From the NCBI RefSeq assembly GCF_025567525.1, contig NZ_JAOQJY010000009.1, positions 1 to 64,000 on the forward strand: a stretch of 64,000 nucleotides of DNA. The letters run 5' to 3'. Source of the stretch: Gallintestinimicrobium propionicum. Its GTDB lineage: Bacteria; Bacillota; Clostridia; Lachnospirales; Lachnospiraceae. The position numbers were made by a program, and so were the translations under genes. The first letter of the stretch is position 1, and each line of letters opens with the position of its first letter. Positions 32,307-40,198 of the stretch are shown one piece after another. The notes under the pieces are model-generated. The model saw only the letters and a list, made by a program, of their open reading frames with translations, did not search any database and had not been told where the DNA came from.

Positions 32307-33143
32307 TTATTTTACTGTGATTGCTGTGATATGGGGATTTACACCCTCGTACCAGTACAGGAAGCCTTCTGCATCGATGGTATCACCGATCTGCAGATTT
32401 TTAACAGCCTTGTAAACATCGCTGTCCTTGTCACACAGATAAGACTCAACCAGGAAGGTGTAGGTTTCGCCGTTGCTGGAAACGTTGAAGTACAGGTCAT
32501 CGCCCTCAGAACCGGAACCATCGTAGTTGTACAGATAAGGAACATCGTTGCCGTCTGCATCCTGACCAGCCGCTTCTACAGTCAGATCCGTAAAGGTAAC
32601 ATGCTGGTTCTGATGATCGATCAGCTCGTCTGTGCCAAGCAGGTCAGTAACATCAACTGCAGGAGCGATATATTCGTCTGCGCCCTCTACAAACTCAAAG
32701 GTTGCATCCATTAGCTCAACTTCGCCGGACCACTCGGATTTGTAACCGGTTACGCGGATTTTTACGCCGGGAACGAGCTTTTCATAATCTTCTTCGGAAC
32801 AAGCCATGTCATACAGGAAGTATGCGCCGTCCTTGTCCTGTGTATAAACAGTAGCCTTGTCTTCCCACCAGGACTGTTTTGCCTGAACGTAGCTCTCGAT
32901 GGTCACTTCGCTGTCCAGATCTGCTGCAACATAATCTGCATAGGATAAAACATCGCCTGCTGCTTCTTCTGCTGCAGTGCTTTCTTCTGCGCTCTCAGTT
33001 GCGGTCTCTTCTGCTGCAGTGCTTTCAACAGTCTCTACTGCGGTGCTCTCAGCTGCTGTCTCTGTGGTTTCTGCTGCCTGTCCGCAGCCAACCATTGCTG
33101 CAGTCATGGAAACGGTCAGAACCATTGCCAGTAATTTTTTCAT
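32307..33143 (-). CDS. Lipoprotein with OB-fold-like domain
   Basis: This 278-residue protein has a lipoprotein signal ending in MVGC (cysteine 20), then a low-complexity spacer (about 22-65) of A, E, T, S and V in which ESTAAEE-like words repeat. The folded part (about 66-278) contains two segments reminiscent of OB-fold repeats: VTIESYVQAKQSWWEDKATVY and HVTFTDLTVEAAG, each with strand-rich text. I do not recognise a precise function. The start at 33143 has AAAGGAG upstream; a longer frame to 33278 overlaps the promoter. It forms its own unit between the sugar transporter and the lipid kinase. Confidence 0.8.
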   Translation of the reverse strand: MKKLLAMVLTVSMTAAMVGCGQAAETTETAAESTAVETVESTAAEETATESAEESTAAEEAAGDVLSYADYVAADLDSEVTIESYVQAKQSWWEDKATVYTQDKDGAYFLYDMACSEEDYEKLVPGVKIRVTGYKSEWSGEVELMDATFEFVEGADEYIAPAVDVTDLLGTDELIDHQNQHVTFTDLTVEAAGQDADGNDVPYLYNYDGSGSEGDDLYFNVSSNGETYTFLVESYLCDKDSDVYKAVKNLQIGDTIDAEGFLYWYEGVNPHITAITVK

Positions 33144-33210
33144 CTTTCTTCTCCTTTGTCTCCAGGACGTTTCCCGTCCCATGGAAAACCATTTTTGCTT
33201 AAACACTCTT

Positions 33211-33238
33211 ATTATAGCCGAAATGTCCGGAAAATCAA
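33211..33238 (-). promoter_or_regulatory. Promoter of the lipoprotein gene
   Basis: TTGATT (33233-33238), 16 bp and TATAAT (33211-33216) on the minus strand. The -35 overlaps the stop codon of the upstream sugar-binding protein gene (33235). Confidence 0.68.
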
Positions 33239-34848
33239 TCCCCTCTTTTGCTTTTTTGCAATTGCTGCCAGACCACATACAAAAGAATCAATACCCAGGC
33301 AGCGCCAATCACACTGAGTAATACGACGGAGGTCGTCGGAAGCGGTCCCAGATCCTGTTTGCCCGCCGTGCTCTGCAGCGTATCATTTAAGTGATACAGC
33401 GCGGTCACGTCATCAAAGAGCTTATCCGTGTATGCCTCGTCCACGGTTTCTTTTCGACGTACAGATTTTGCCGTTTTTTCAATCAGCTGTCCTGCCGCAT
33501 CCCGCAGGGAAGCCGAGCCGGAAAAGACGGGCGTTGTAAACGTATCCTGCGTATGATTTAACAAAAGCTTCGCCGCTTCGATTTTTACTTTGTAATGGGT
33601 GTCCGAATCCTCGCCCTCCCGCGCAAGATAATCCTGATATTCGGCGGACTCCTGCGCTTTGGACGTGACCGGCACATAGCCTTCTGTCTCAGAATAGGAA
33701 ATCTGCACGTCGCTGGTCAGAAGGTACTGGGTAAACAGCCAGGACGCCAACACCTCCTGCGGATCTTCCTTATAAAAAACACAGACCGAAGGGCCCTGCG
33801 AAATCATCTGCATATTTTCCGGGTCATACTGTGGAACGGGACGCACCGCCACTTCAAAGGACTGCTTTGCCTCGTCGCTGATATCCGACAGCGGCGCATC
33901 GGGGCCCATCCAGGTCGCGCCTGCGGTGGAATCCACGGCGAATACGCACTGACCGGCATTTAAAAAATTCGCCGGATAGCTCGAAATCTTAAACGTTGAA
34001 AATGCACCGGAACGGACATGATCCGCAATCGTAAACAGAATGTCCTTTGTCGTATCGTTGAAAATCTCGACCTCGCCGGACTGCGTGGAATATCCGGCGT
34101 TTTTCTGACGCAGCATCTGAATCATCATATTGTCGGTGGATTTGTAGATAAACGGGATCATAACGTCGCCCCCATTTAACACATACTTTCCATCCGCGCC
34201 CTTTTTCGCAGCTGCCTCAGAGACTTCCCAGATAAAATCCCAGGTCAGCACGTCAGGAACCGTATAGCCCAGCTGCTCCACATAATCCTGGTTGATATAG
34301 CAGGCTTCTGTCGAACGCATGTAGGGAAGCGCGTAATAATGTCCGTTTAAGGAACATTCCTTCAAAAACTGCGGAATTACTTCCTCCTGCGTCGGGGAAT
34401 CGAATTCCAGATTGCTTCCGCCAAGTCCATAGGCGGGATCTGCCATCAGCTCATCCAGAGGTACGACCACCTGACTGCCGGTTAAATACGTTGCAATATG
34501 GTCCGGGTAGGTGATGCAGACATTCGGCGTCGTCTGCGTCGCAATATTCGTAATAACGTCGTTGTAAATTTTGCCGTAATCCGTGTACAGCTTCAGATTG
34601 ACCGTAATATTCGGGTAGAGTGCCTCAAAATCCGCGATCGTTTTTTTGTAAATATCCGTCTGACGGATGTTCGTGTCATTTTTTGCCCAGAACGTGATCT
34701 CATACTGCTTTGTCGTGTCGAAGCTCTCCGGCACTTCAAACGCAGCCTTTTCCTTCGAGCCGTGACATCCGGTCAGCCCTGCTGCAGCCCCGGTCAGACA
34801 GACAAACGCCATCGCACAGGACAACATCTTTTTCCAGAATGGTCTCAT
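33235..34848 (-). CDS. Sugar ABC transporter substrate-binding lipoprotein with C-terminal membrane anchor
   Basis: This 537-residue family 1 binding protein has a lipoprotein signal ending in LTGC (cysteine 28). The extracellular domain includes EITFWAKNDTNI and the later AGQCVFAVDSTAGATWM, as in MalE/UgpB-type proteins. Unusually, after an acidic helix-rich segment the protein ends with a hydrophobic stretch (about 507-530, in VVLLSVIGAAWVLILLYVVW) and a basic tail, which should anchor it a second time. Ordinary members lack this. The start at 34848 has GGGAGGGG upstream and overlaps the permease stop (ATGA). Confidence 0.9.
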   Translation of the reverse strand: MRPFWKKMLSCAMAFVCLTGAAAGLTGCHGSKEKAAFEVPESFDTTKQYEITFWAKNDTNIRQTDIYKKTIADFEALYPNITVNLKLYTDYGKIYNDVITNIATQTTPNVCITYPDHIATYLTGSQVVVPLDELMADPAYGLGGSNLEFDSPTQEEVIPQFLKECSLNGHYYALPYMRSTEACYINQDYVEQLGYTVPDVLTWDFIWEVSEAAAKKGADGKYVLNGGDVMIPFIYKSTDNMMIQMLRQKNAGYSTQSGEVEIFNDTTKDILFTIADHVRSGAFSTFKISSYPANFLNAGQCVFAVDSTAGATWMGPDAPLSDISDEAKQSFEVAVRPVPQYDPENMQMISQGPSVCVFYKEDPQEVLASWLFTQYLLTSDVQISYSETEGYVPVTSKAQESAEYQDYLAREGEDSDTHYKVKIEAAKLLLNHTQDTFTTPVFSGSASLRDAAGQLIEKTAKSVRRKETVDEAYTDKLFDDVTALYHLNDTLQSTAGKQDLGPLPTTSVVLLSVIGAAWVLILLYVVWQQLQKSKRGD

Positions 34849-35720
34849 CCTTTTACCCCTCCCTGCGATACGCCCGCCATAATCTTTTTGCGGAACACCA
34901 AAAACAGCACGATCAGCGGAACCGAAATCACGACCACCGCCGCCATCATGGCAGGGATATTTTCTCTGCCGAAGCCGTTTTCCCGGATCTCCTGAATGCC
35001 GTTGGAAACCAAATAATATGCCGGATCGTCCGTCACCAGGCGCGGCCAGAGATAGGAGTTCCAGCACTCAATGACCTTTAAGATCCCGACGGTAACAAGG
35101 GTTGGGCGGCAGATCGGCAGCATCACCTTCCAGAGATATTTCAAATCAGAGGTTCCGTCCACCTTTGCCGCACGGTACAGCTCGTCTGGAACCTGTTCAA
35201 AATTTTCTTTCAATAAATAAATGTAAAACACCGAGGTCACGGACGGCAGTACCAATCCGGCAAAGCTGTTGCGCATGCCCCACTGTGTGATCGTCGCGTA
35301 GTTGGTGATCATGACCAGCTCCGCCGGAATCATCATCAGGGACAGAAAAAACGTGAACACCAGATTTTTTCCCGGAAAGGAAAGGCGTGCAAACGCATAT
35401 GCCGCGAGCGTGATCACGACCATCATCAGCGCCGTCGTCACAACCGTGAAAATCAGCGTATTGAGCAGGTATTTGCCCAGCGGTACAGAAGTAAACGCAT
35501 CTGCGTAGTTCTGCAGCGTCGGCGAAAGCGTAAACAGCTTCGGGATATGCTCTGCGTTATAGGAACCGTAGCTTTTTACGGAGGTTAAAAGCATCCAGTA
35601 AAACGGAAACAACACCACGAGCGCCCAGAACGTCAGAAAAATATAGGTTCCTGTCTTGCCAGCTCTGGCTTTTTTCCGGTCCCGTTCTTCGGTTTGTCCA
35701 TAATCCAATTCTTTGTCCAT
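34845..35720 (-). CDS. Sugar ABC transporter permease (MalG/UgpE type)
   Basis: This 291-residue permease has six hydrophobic segments and the EAA loop ELYRAAKVDGTSDLKYLWKV near residue 189, which docks to the ATPase. I start it at 35720, with AAAGG upstream; a further ATG at 35747 lies inside the preceding gene. Together with the permease at 35734 it forms the importer channel. Confidence 0.94.
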   Translation of the reverse strand: MDKELDYGQTEERDRKKARAGKTGTYIFLTFWALVVLFPFYWMLLTSVKSYGSYNAEHIPKLFTLSPTLQNYADAFTSVPLGKYLLNTLIFTVVTTALMMVVITLAAYAFARLSFPGKNLVFTFFLSLMMIPAELVMITNYATITQWGMRNSFAGLVLPSVTSVFYIYLLKENFEQVPDELYRAAKVDGTSDLKYLWKVMLPICRPTLVTVGILKVIECWNSYLWPRLVTDDPAYYLVSNGIQEIRENGFGRENIPAMMAAVVVISVPLIVLFLVFRKKIMAGVSQGGVKG

Positions 35721-35733
35721 AACGGTCTGCCTT

Positions 35734-36624
35734 TCAGTAATGCACATGTTTTTTGCTTACGAGAAGATTGATACAGGTAATCGTCAAAACGATCACAAAC
35801 AAAAGGATTGCCGCCGCGGAAGCATAGGACGGAAAGCCTCCGCTGTCCCCGTAAAGCATGTCGTAAACATAGCCGACAATCGTATTCATCCCAGCCGCGT
35901 TCAAATCCGTTCCAAACAGCGCAACTGCGTCGCTGTAGGCTTTAAACGCGCCGATAAAGCCAGTGATAATCAGATAAAAAATCATCGGGGAAATCATCGG
36001 CACTGTGATCTTCCAGAAAATTCTCGTCTTCGAGGTTCCGTCCACCTTCGCCGCCTTGTAATAGTCGGGATTTACCGAAGCGAGGGCGCTCGTTAAGATC
36101 AGAATTTTAAAGGGCATAACGACCCAAATCGTGTAAAAGCACAGGACAAACATCTTCGCCCAGTAGGGACCGCTGATAAAATCGACCGGTCCTGCACCGA
36201 ACCAGTGCAGCATCAGGTTGATTAAACCGTCCGTATATTCTGTTTTCTGGAACAGCACCATAAATACCATGCCAACCGCCAGCGTATTGGTCACATAAGG
36301 CAGGAAAAATACCGTCTGGTACAGGTCGCGCAGCGCTTTGATCGAGCTGAGCGCCAGGGAAATCAGCAGTGCAAAGCCTGTGGATAGGGGCACGGTGATG
36401 ACAACCAGAAGGAATGTATTTTTGACCGCCTGTAAAAAATACGGGTCATGCAGGACATAGGAATAGTTGTAAAATCCGGTTCCGAAATAGGTCTGGGACG
36501 CAAAGTTATAGCCCTCCTCCATCGAATAGACAAACACGTCGATCAGCGGATAGACGAGGAAAAATCCCAGAAATAAAATGGCAGGCAGCAAATACAGCCA
36601 TGCCCTGAGGGTTTGTTTTTTCAT
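35734..36624 (-). CDS. Sugar ABC transporter permease (MalF/UgpA type)
   Basis: This 296-residue permease starts with a membrane segment (about 9-30) and contains the EAA loop DYYKAAKVDGTSKTRIFWKI near residue 196. The protein is typical in length. It follows the ATPase gene by 2 bp and precedes the second permease by 13 bp. Confidence 0.94.
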   Translation of the reverse strand: MKKQTLRAWLYLLPAILFLGFFLVYPLIDVFVYSMEEGYNFASQTYFGTGFYNYSYVLHDPYFLQAVKNTFLLVVITVPLSTGFALLISLALSSIKALRDLYQTVFFLPYVTNTLAVGMVFMVLFQKTEYTDGLINLMLHWFGAGPVDFISGPYWAKMFVLCFYTIWVVMPFKILILTSALASVNPDYYKAAKVDGTSKTRIFWKITVPMISPMIFYLIITGFIGAFKAYSDAVALFGTDLNAAGMNTIVGYVYDMLYGDSGGFPSYASAAAILLFVIVLTITCINLLVSKKHVHY

Positions 36625-36626
36625 GG

Positions 36627-37748
36627 TCAGCTCCTTTTGCCTGCAGGCCGCTTTAACGCAGTCTCAATCCGGCTGCCGTCTTTTGCATCAAACAAAAATA
36701 CCTTATCTGTTTTCAGCGAGAAGAAAACTGCCTGTGCCATATCCTGATTTAACCTGGTCGAGCCGACGATCGCGCGGATGGATGCATTTTCCGCAGCCGG
36801 ATGGGACGCGACAATGCTGATATCTCTGCCCAGCACCTCGATGCCCTTTAATGCACAGGAAAACGTTCCGTCCTCGTCCACAACAAAGCCCTCCGGACGG
36901 ATACCGACCGTTACCTCCTGGTCAGGCAGATCGGCAAGCAGCACCGTCTCTTCCCCAATTTTCACCTGACCGTCTGTCACTTTTCCGGAAAAGACATTGA
37001 TCGGCGGCGTGCCCAAAAATTTTGCCACAAACAGGTTTGCCGGCTGGTCATAGACCTCCTGCGGTTTGCCGATCTGCTGCAGGATGCCTTCTTTCATGAC
37101 AACAATCAGATCGGAAATACTCAGTGCCTCCTCCTGATCGTGCGTGACGAAGATCGTCGTGATTTTCGTCTCGCGCTGAATCCTGCGGATTTCTTCCCGG
37201 GTCTGCAGGCGCAGGCGCGCATCCAGGTTCGACAGCGGCTCATCCAGTAAAAGTACGCGAGGCATTTTTACCAGTGCACGCGCGATGGCTACACGCTGCT
37301 GCTGACCGCCGGAAAGCTCCCTGGGCTTTCGATCCAGCAGTTCTTCCAGCGAAACCATCTTCGCTGCGTCCAGCACACGCTTTTCCATCTCTTCTTTGGA
37401 AAGGCGATCTTTTCCCTTTAAATTCTCCAGCGGGAACATAATATTTTTCCGCACCGTCAGATGCGGGTATAGCGCGTAATTCTGAAATACCATGCCGACA
37501 CCACGATGCTCCGGCTCCACGCCCGTCACATCCTCGCCGCCGAAGAAAATTTTGCCCGAGGTCGGCTTTTCCAGACCGCAGATTAGGTTTAACGTCGTGC
37601 TCTTACCGCAGCCCGACGGTCCTAACAGACCGATCAGCTGACCGTCCGGGATCGTAAAGTTAAATTCGTTGACCGCGGTGACATCCCCCGGATGCTTGCG
37701 GTTTCGGTTCGGAAATTTCTTTGTCAGGTTCTGTAATTGGATCTCCAT
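36627..37748 (-). CDS. Sugar ABC transporter ATPase (UgpC/MsmX type)
   Basis: This 373-residue ATPase has Walker A GPSGCGKST near residue 46, signature LSGGQQQRV near 148, Walker B VLLLDEPLSNLDA near 168 and the H-loop FVTHDQEEAL. A C-terminal regulatory domain of about 120 residues follows, as in MalK and UgpC. Many Firmicutes keep one shared ATPase for several sugar importers; here it heads its own complete system. The start at 37748 has GAGAGGG upstream. Confidence 0.94.
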   Translation of the reverse strand: MEIQLQNLTKKFPNRNRKHPGDVTAVNEFNFTIPDGQLIGLLGPSGCGKSTTLNLICGLEKPTSGKIFFGGEDVTGVEPEHRGVGMVFQNYALYPHLTVRKNIMFPLENLKGKDRLSKEEMEKRVLDAAKMVSLEELLDRKPRELSGGQQQRVAIARALVKMPRVLLLDEPLSNLDARLRLQTREEIRRIQRETKITTIFVTHDQEEALSISDLIVVMKEGILQQIGKPQEVYDQPANLFVAKFLGTPPINVFSGKVTDGQVKIGEETVLLADLPDQEVTVGIRPEGFVVDEDGTFSCALKGIEVLGRDISIVASHPAAENASIRAIVGSTRLNQDMAQAVFFSLKTDKVFLFDAKDGSRIETALKRPAGKRS

Positions 37749-37838
37749 AATACCCTCTCTTTTGCTGTTGTCACCAGCGGCGGCAACGTTTTTTGACAGA
37801 TCAACCTGTATTTGGGCAAAATCTACCCATATAACCTG

Positions 37839-37867
37839 ATTATAGCGAAAGGGAGCGTATTTCTCAA
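37839..37867 (-). promoter_or_regulatory. Promoter of the sugar ABC operon
   Basis: TTGAGA (37862-37867), 17 bp and TATAAT (37839-37844) on the minus strand. The leader of about 85 nt has no clear operator; it contains GTTGCCGCCGCTGGTGACAAC, which can form a small stem. Confidence 0.7.
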
Positions 37868-37903
37868 GACCTTTCCTTGGAAAGCTGCGAAGGGCAAAAA
37901 CAA

Positions 37904-37950
37904 CTCGGCGCCATACAGCTGTTTTCTGACAGCAGCTGTATGACGCCGAG
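37904..37950 (-). terminator. Hairpin 1 of the array, likely terminator of the GH51 gene
   Basis: CTCGGCG pairs with CGCCGAG, and CATACAGCTG pairs with CAGCTGTATG inside it, leaving a loop of about ten bases. TTGTTTTTG follows on the minus strand. It is the last of a series of hairpins beyond the GH51 stop codon. Confidence 0.65.
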
Positions 37951-37967
37951 ATATTGTCGGCAGGCGC

Positions 37968-38010
37968 TGTTTTTATCGTATGGAAACTTCGTTTCCATAC
38001 GATAAAAACG
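37968..38010 (-). repeat. Hairpin 2 of the array: perfect 19-bp stem (repeat family 2, copy 1)
   Basis: The arms ATCGTATGGAAAC and GTTTCCATACGAT, extended outward by A/T pairs, give about 19 perfect base pairs around the three-base loop TTC. GCTCCGCGAGGATGCG follows. A related sequence lies in the other orientation at 42011-42075. Confidence 0.8.
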
Positions 38011-38045
38011 CTCCGCGAGGATGCGCACTCGGCGCAAGGGTAGAT

Positions 38046-38096
38046 GGTTGCTGAAGCAACCGCGCCTCGGCGCGAGAATGTGCCAAGGCACATTCT
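38046..38096. repeat. Hairpins 3-5 of the array
   Basis: Three adjoining perfect stems: GGTTGCT/AGCAACC (38046-38061), CGCGCC/GGCGCG (38061-38074) and AGAATGTGCC/GGCACATTCT (38075-38096), each with a two-base loop. The last is followed by a T run on the plus strand. They lie 34-84 bp beyond the GH51 stop codon. Confidence 0.75.
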
Positions 38097-38129
38097 TTTT
38101 TATTTCTCCTGCCATTTTAGAATCCTTTT

Positions 38130-40103
38130 TTACCGCACAGTCGGAATCCGTGTTACAACAAAGCTGTTTGCCGGAAGCACGATGCCGTCTGCTGCATTGC
38201 TCTCGCACTCCGAAAGTTTTACGCTGTCCGGATGCTCAATGCAGTTATACGCGTCTTCACCCTCGCCGGTCAAAATCACGTTCTTTGCCGTTCCTGCTGC
38301 CCGGAAGCTGCCCAGGTCAAGCTCGAGCGTTTTTTCGCAGTCGTTATGGTTGACCACCTTGAGGATGAGATCTCCGGTTCTTTCATCGAGGCTTACGTTT
38401 GCATAAACCTGCTCCTTGCGCAGCTCTTTTTCCTGTCCGTCCATCGCAAGGGTCACGGTTCCCATATTTTCTCCATAAAGCTTCTGTACGAAATAGCTGG
38501 GCGTCCCATAGGCTTTCGTCTCATCGAACCAGATCATATCCGGAGACCACTGCGCGTAGCCGACTCTTGCAAACAGGGGCGCATAGGAAGCCAGCACAAC
38601 AACGTCCGCATTTCTTTCCACGCCGGTCAAAAATGCCGCCTCTGCCAGTGCGCCGCCCAGGGTGTTTGCCTGAGGCAGGTTCATGCCGCTGATCGGATGA
38701 GAAGCATATTCCCCGGAGAACACCTTGACATCCCTCGGATATTCATCATAGAAATCTGTATGTGCATAAAACCAGTCGGGTTTTACATAGTAATGCTCAT
38801 CCACTGCATAGCAGAAATTGTCTCTTGCAGGAACTTCTTTTTTATAGAATTCCCATGCCTTGTCGTAATGCTCGGAGGTGATATCCGGTCCTGCAGAGCC
38901 GATCAGCTTAATTTCGGGATATTTTGCGTGGATTGCCTTTTCGAATGCCTGATATCGACCAAAGAAGTCAATCTTTTCCGTCTGCCACTGCTCATTGCCG
39001 ATGCCGACCATCGTCAACCCGAAGGGCTCTGGATGTCCCATTTTTGCACGGACACTGCCCCAGGTGCTGTCTGCGGGACCGTTTGCAAACTCGATCAAGT
39101 CAACCGCATCCTGCAAAAACTCCTGAAACTCCGGCTCGTCCATTTCCACCAGCTCATAGGACTGGAACTGACACGCCAGACCGACATTCAAAACCGGCAA
39201 CGGCTTTGCACCGATCAGCTCACACAGCAGAAAATATTCATAAAAACCGATGCCGAGGGTCTGGTTGTAATGGGAATACTGCGTGTGCCATCCGTTTTCC
39301 TCGCTCGTCAGATGCACTGCCCAGCGATTGAAATTCGTGCGGCGATCTTTGATGTCGCCGACGCTCTCTTTCCAGCGGTAACGATTTTCCAGTGTATTTC
39401 CTTCGATAATACATCCACCCGGAAAACGCAAAAAACCGGGATGCAAGCCTTTTAACAGGTCAAACAGATCTTTGCGGAACACACCTGCCACCGCATCGTC
39501 CGGCATCATGGAAATCAAATCGAACTCGACCGTGCCGGGCTTTGTCAGGCTGATCGTAAATCTGCCATTCCGGATTGTCTCCCCGGCTTCCAGTACTGCT
39601 TCATACAGGTTCCATTTCTGCCAGGTTTTCTCCGGCGCATGGATGCAGGAAACCTCTGCCTGTGCGCAGATTCTGCCGTCCTTTGTGACCTGTACCGTAA
39701 TATCTCCTTCCGGATACTGCGCCGCCCGCGCATAAAACCGAACGGTGTAGGTCTTTCCTTTTTCCAGATAAATACCGTCATACGCCTTATTCCAGAAGCC
39801 CTGTCCGGCATCCTGCGCCGTGAACCGCAGATACCACGGATTCACGCGGCTGATCGGGCTGCCCGTCACATATTCCATGCGGCCCTCACCACATTCTTTG
39901 GTCGCATTCCAGCCATAGCCCCATGCAGGCTTAGTATAATAATCTCCCACGTCCCCGTAACAGTCCACAAAGGAAAACGACCGGTTTTCAATCATCTCTG
40001 CGTACAGACCGCCGTCCGCCGCGTAGTTGATATCCTCAAAAAACAGACCGATCATGCCGTCCTGAACCGCCGCCTTTTTGCAGTTTGAAATCTGAAGCTT
40101 CAC
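38130..40103 (-). CDS. Glycoside hydrolase family 51 alpha-L-arabinofuranosidase
   Basis: This 657-residue enzyme removes arabinofuranose side chains from plant polysaccharides. It has an N-terminal beta region with a carbohydrate-binding-like part (about 1-190), the catalytic barrel with GFLRFPGGCIIEGNTLENRY near residue 224, the acid/base glutamate in GIGNEQW near 373, and the nucleophile in KVFSGEYASHP near 467, then a beta-sandwich at the end. No signal peptide is present, so it works inside the cell on imported oligosaccharides. The start codon is GTG at 40103 with a strong AAGGAGG site. The sugar importer encoded next may supply its substrate. Confidence 0.93.
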   Translation of the reverse strand: MKLQISNCKKAAVQDGMIGLFFEDINYAADGGLYAEMIENRSFSFVDCYGDVGDYYTKPAWGYGWNATKECGEGRMEYVTGSPISRVNPWYLRFTAQDAGQGFWNKAYDGIYLEKGKTYTVRFYARAAQYPEGDITVQVTKDGRICAQAEVSCIHAPEKTWQKWNLYEAVLEAGETIRNGRFTISLTKPGTVEFDLISMMPDDAVAGVFRKDLFDLLKGLHPGFLRFPGGCIIEGNTLENRYRWKESVGDIKDRRTNFNRWAVHLTSEENGWHTQYSHYNQTLGIGFYEYFLLCELIGAKPLPVLNVGLACQFQSYELVEMDEPEFQEFLQDAVDLIEFANGPADSTWGSVRAKMGHPEPFGLTMVGIGNEQWQTEKIDFFGRYQAFEKAIHAKYPEIKLIGSAGPDITSEHYDKAWEFYKKEVPARDNFCYAVDEHYYVKPDWFYAHTDFYDEYPRDVKVFSGEYASHPISGMNLPQANTLGGALAEAAFLTGVERNADVVVLASYAPLFARVGYAQWSPDMIWFDETKAYGTPSYFVQKLYGENMGTVTLAMDGQEKELRKEQVYANVSLDERTGDLILKVVNHNDCEKTLELDLGSFRAAGTAKNVILTGEGEDAYNCIEHPDSVKLSECESNAADGIVLPANSFVVTRIPTVR

Positions 40104-40150
40104 AACAATACCTCCTTCTTATCTATTTGTAAGGTTCTTTAGTTTTGTTT

Positions 40151-40180
40151 AAATTATTATACTTCGTGCAAAACATCTTT
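40151..40180 (-). promoter_or_regulatory. Promoter of the GH51 gene
   Basis: On the minus strand TTTACA is followed after 18 bp by TATAAT (about 40156-40161). The spacing is slightly long. The leader is about 50 nt, A-rich and without structure. Confidence 0.58.
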
Positions 40181-40198
40181 GTAAAGAGGGGGATGGAA

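Noticed and set aside
36627..38093. N-terminal extension of the sugar ATPase up to 38093
   Set aside because: The extra 115 codons cross the promoter and hairpins; the ATG at 37748 has a good ribosome site and matches the family start.
38232..39455. 407-codon frame opposite the GH51 gene
   Set aside because: It is the antisense of a clear enzyme gene, with no family motifs and no ribosome site; long antisense frames arise from codon bias.
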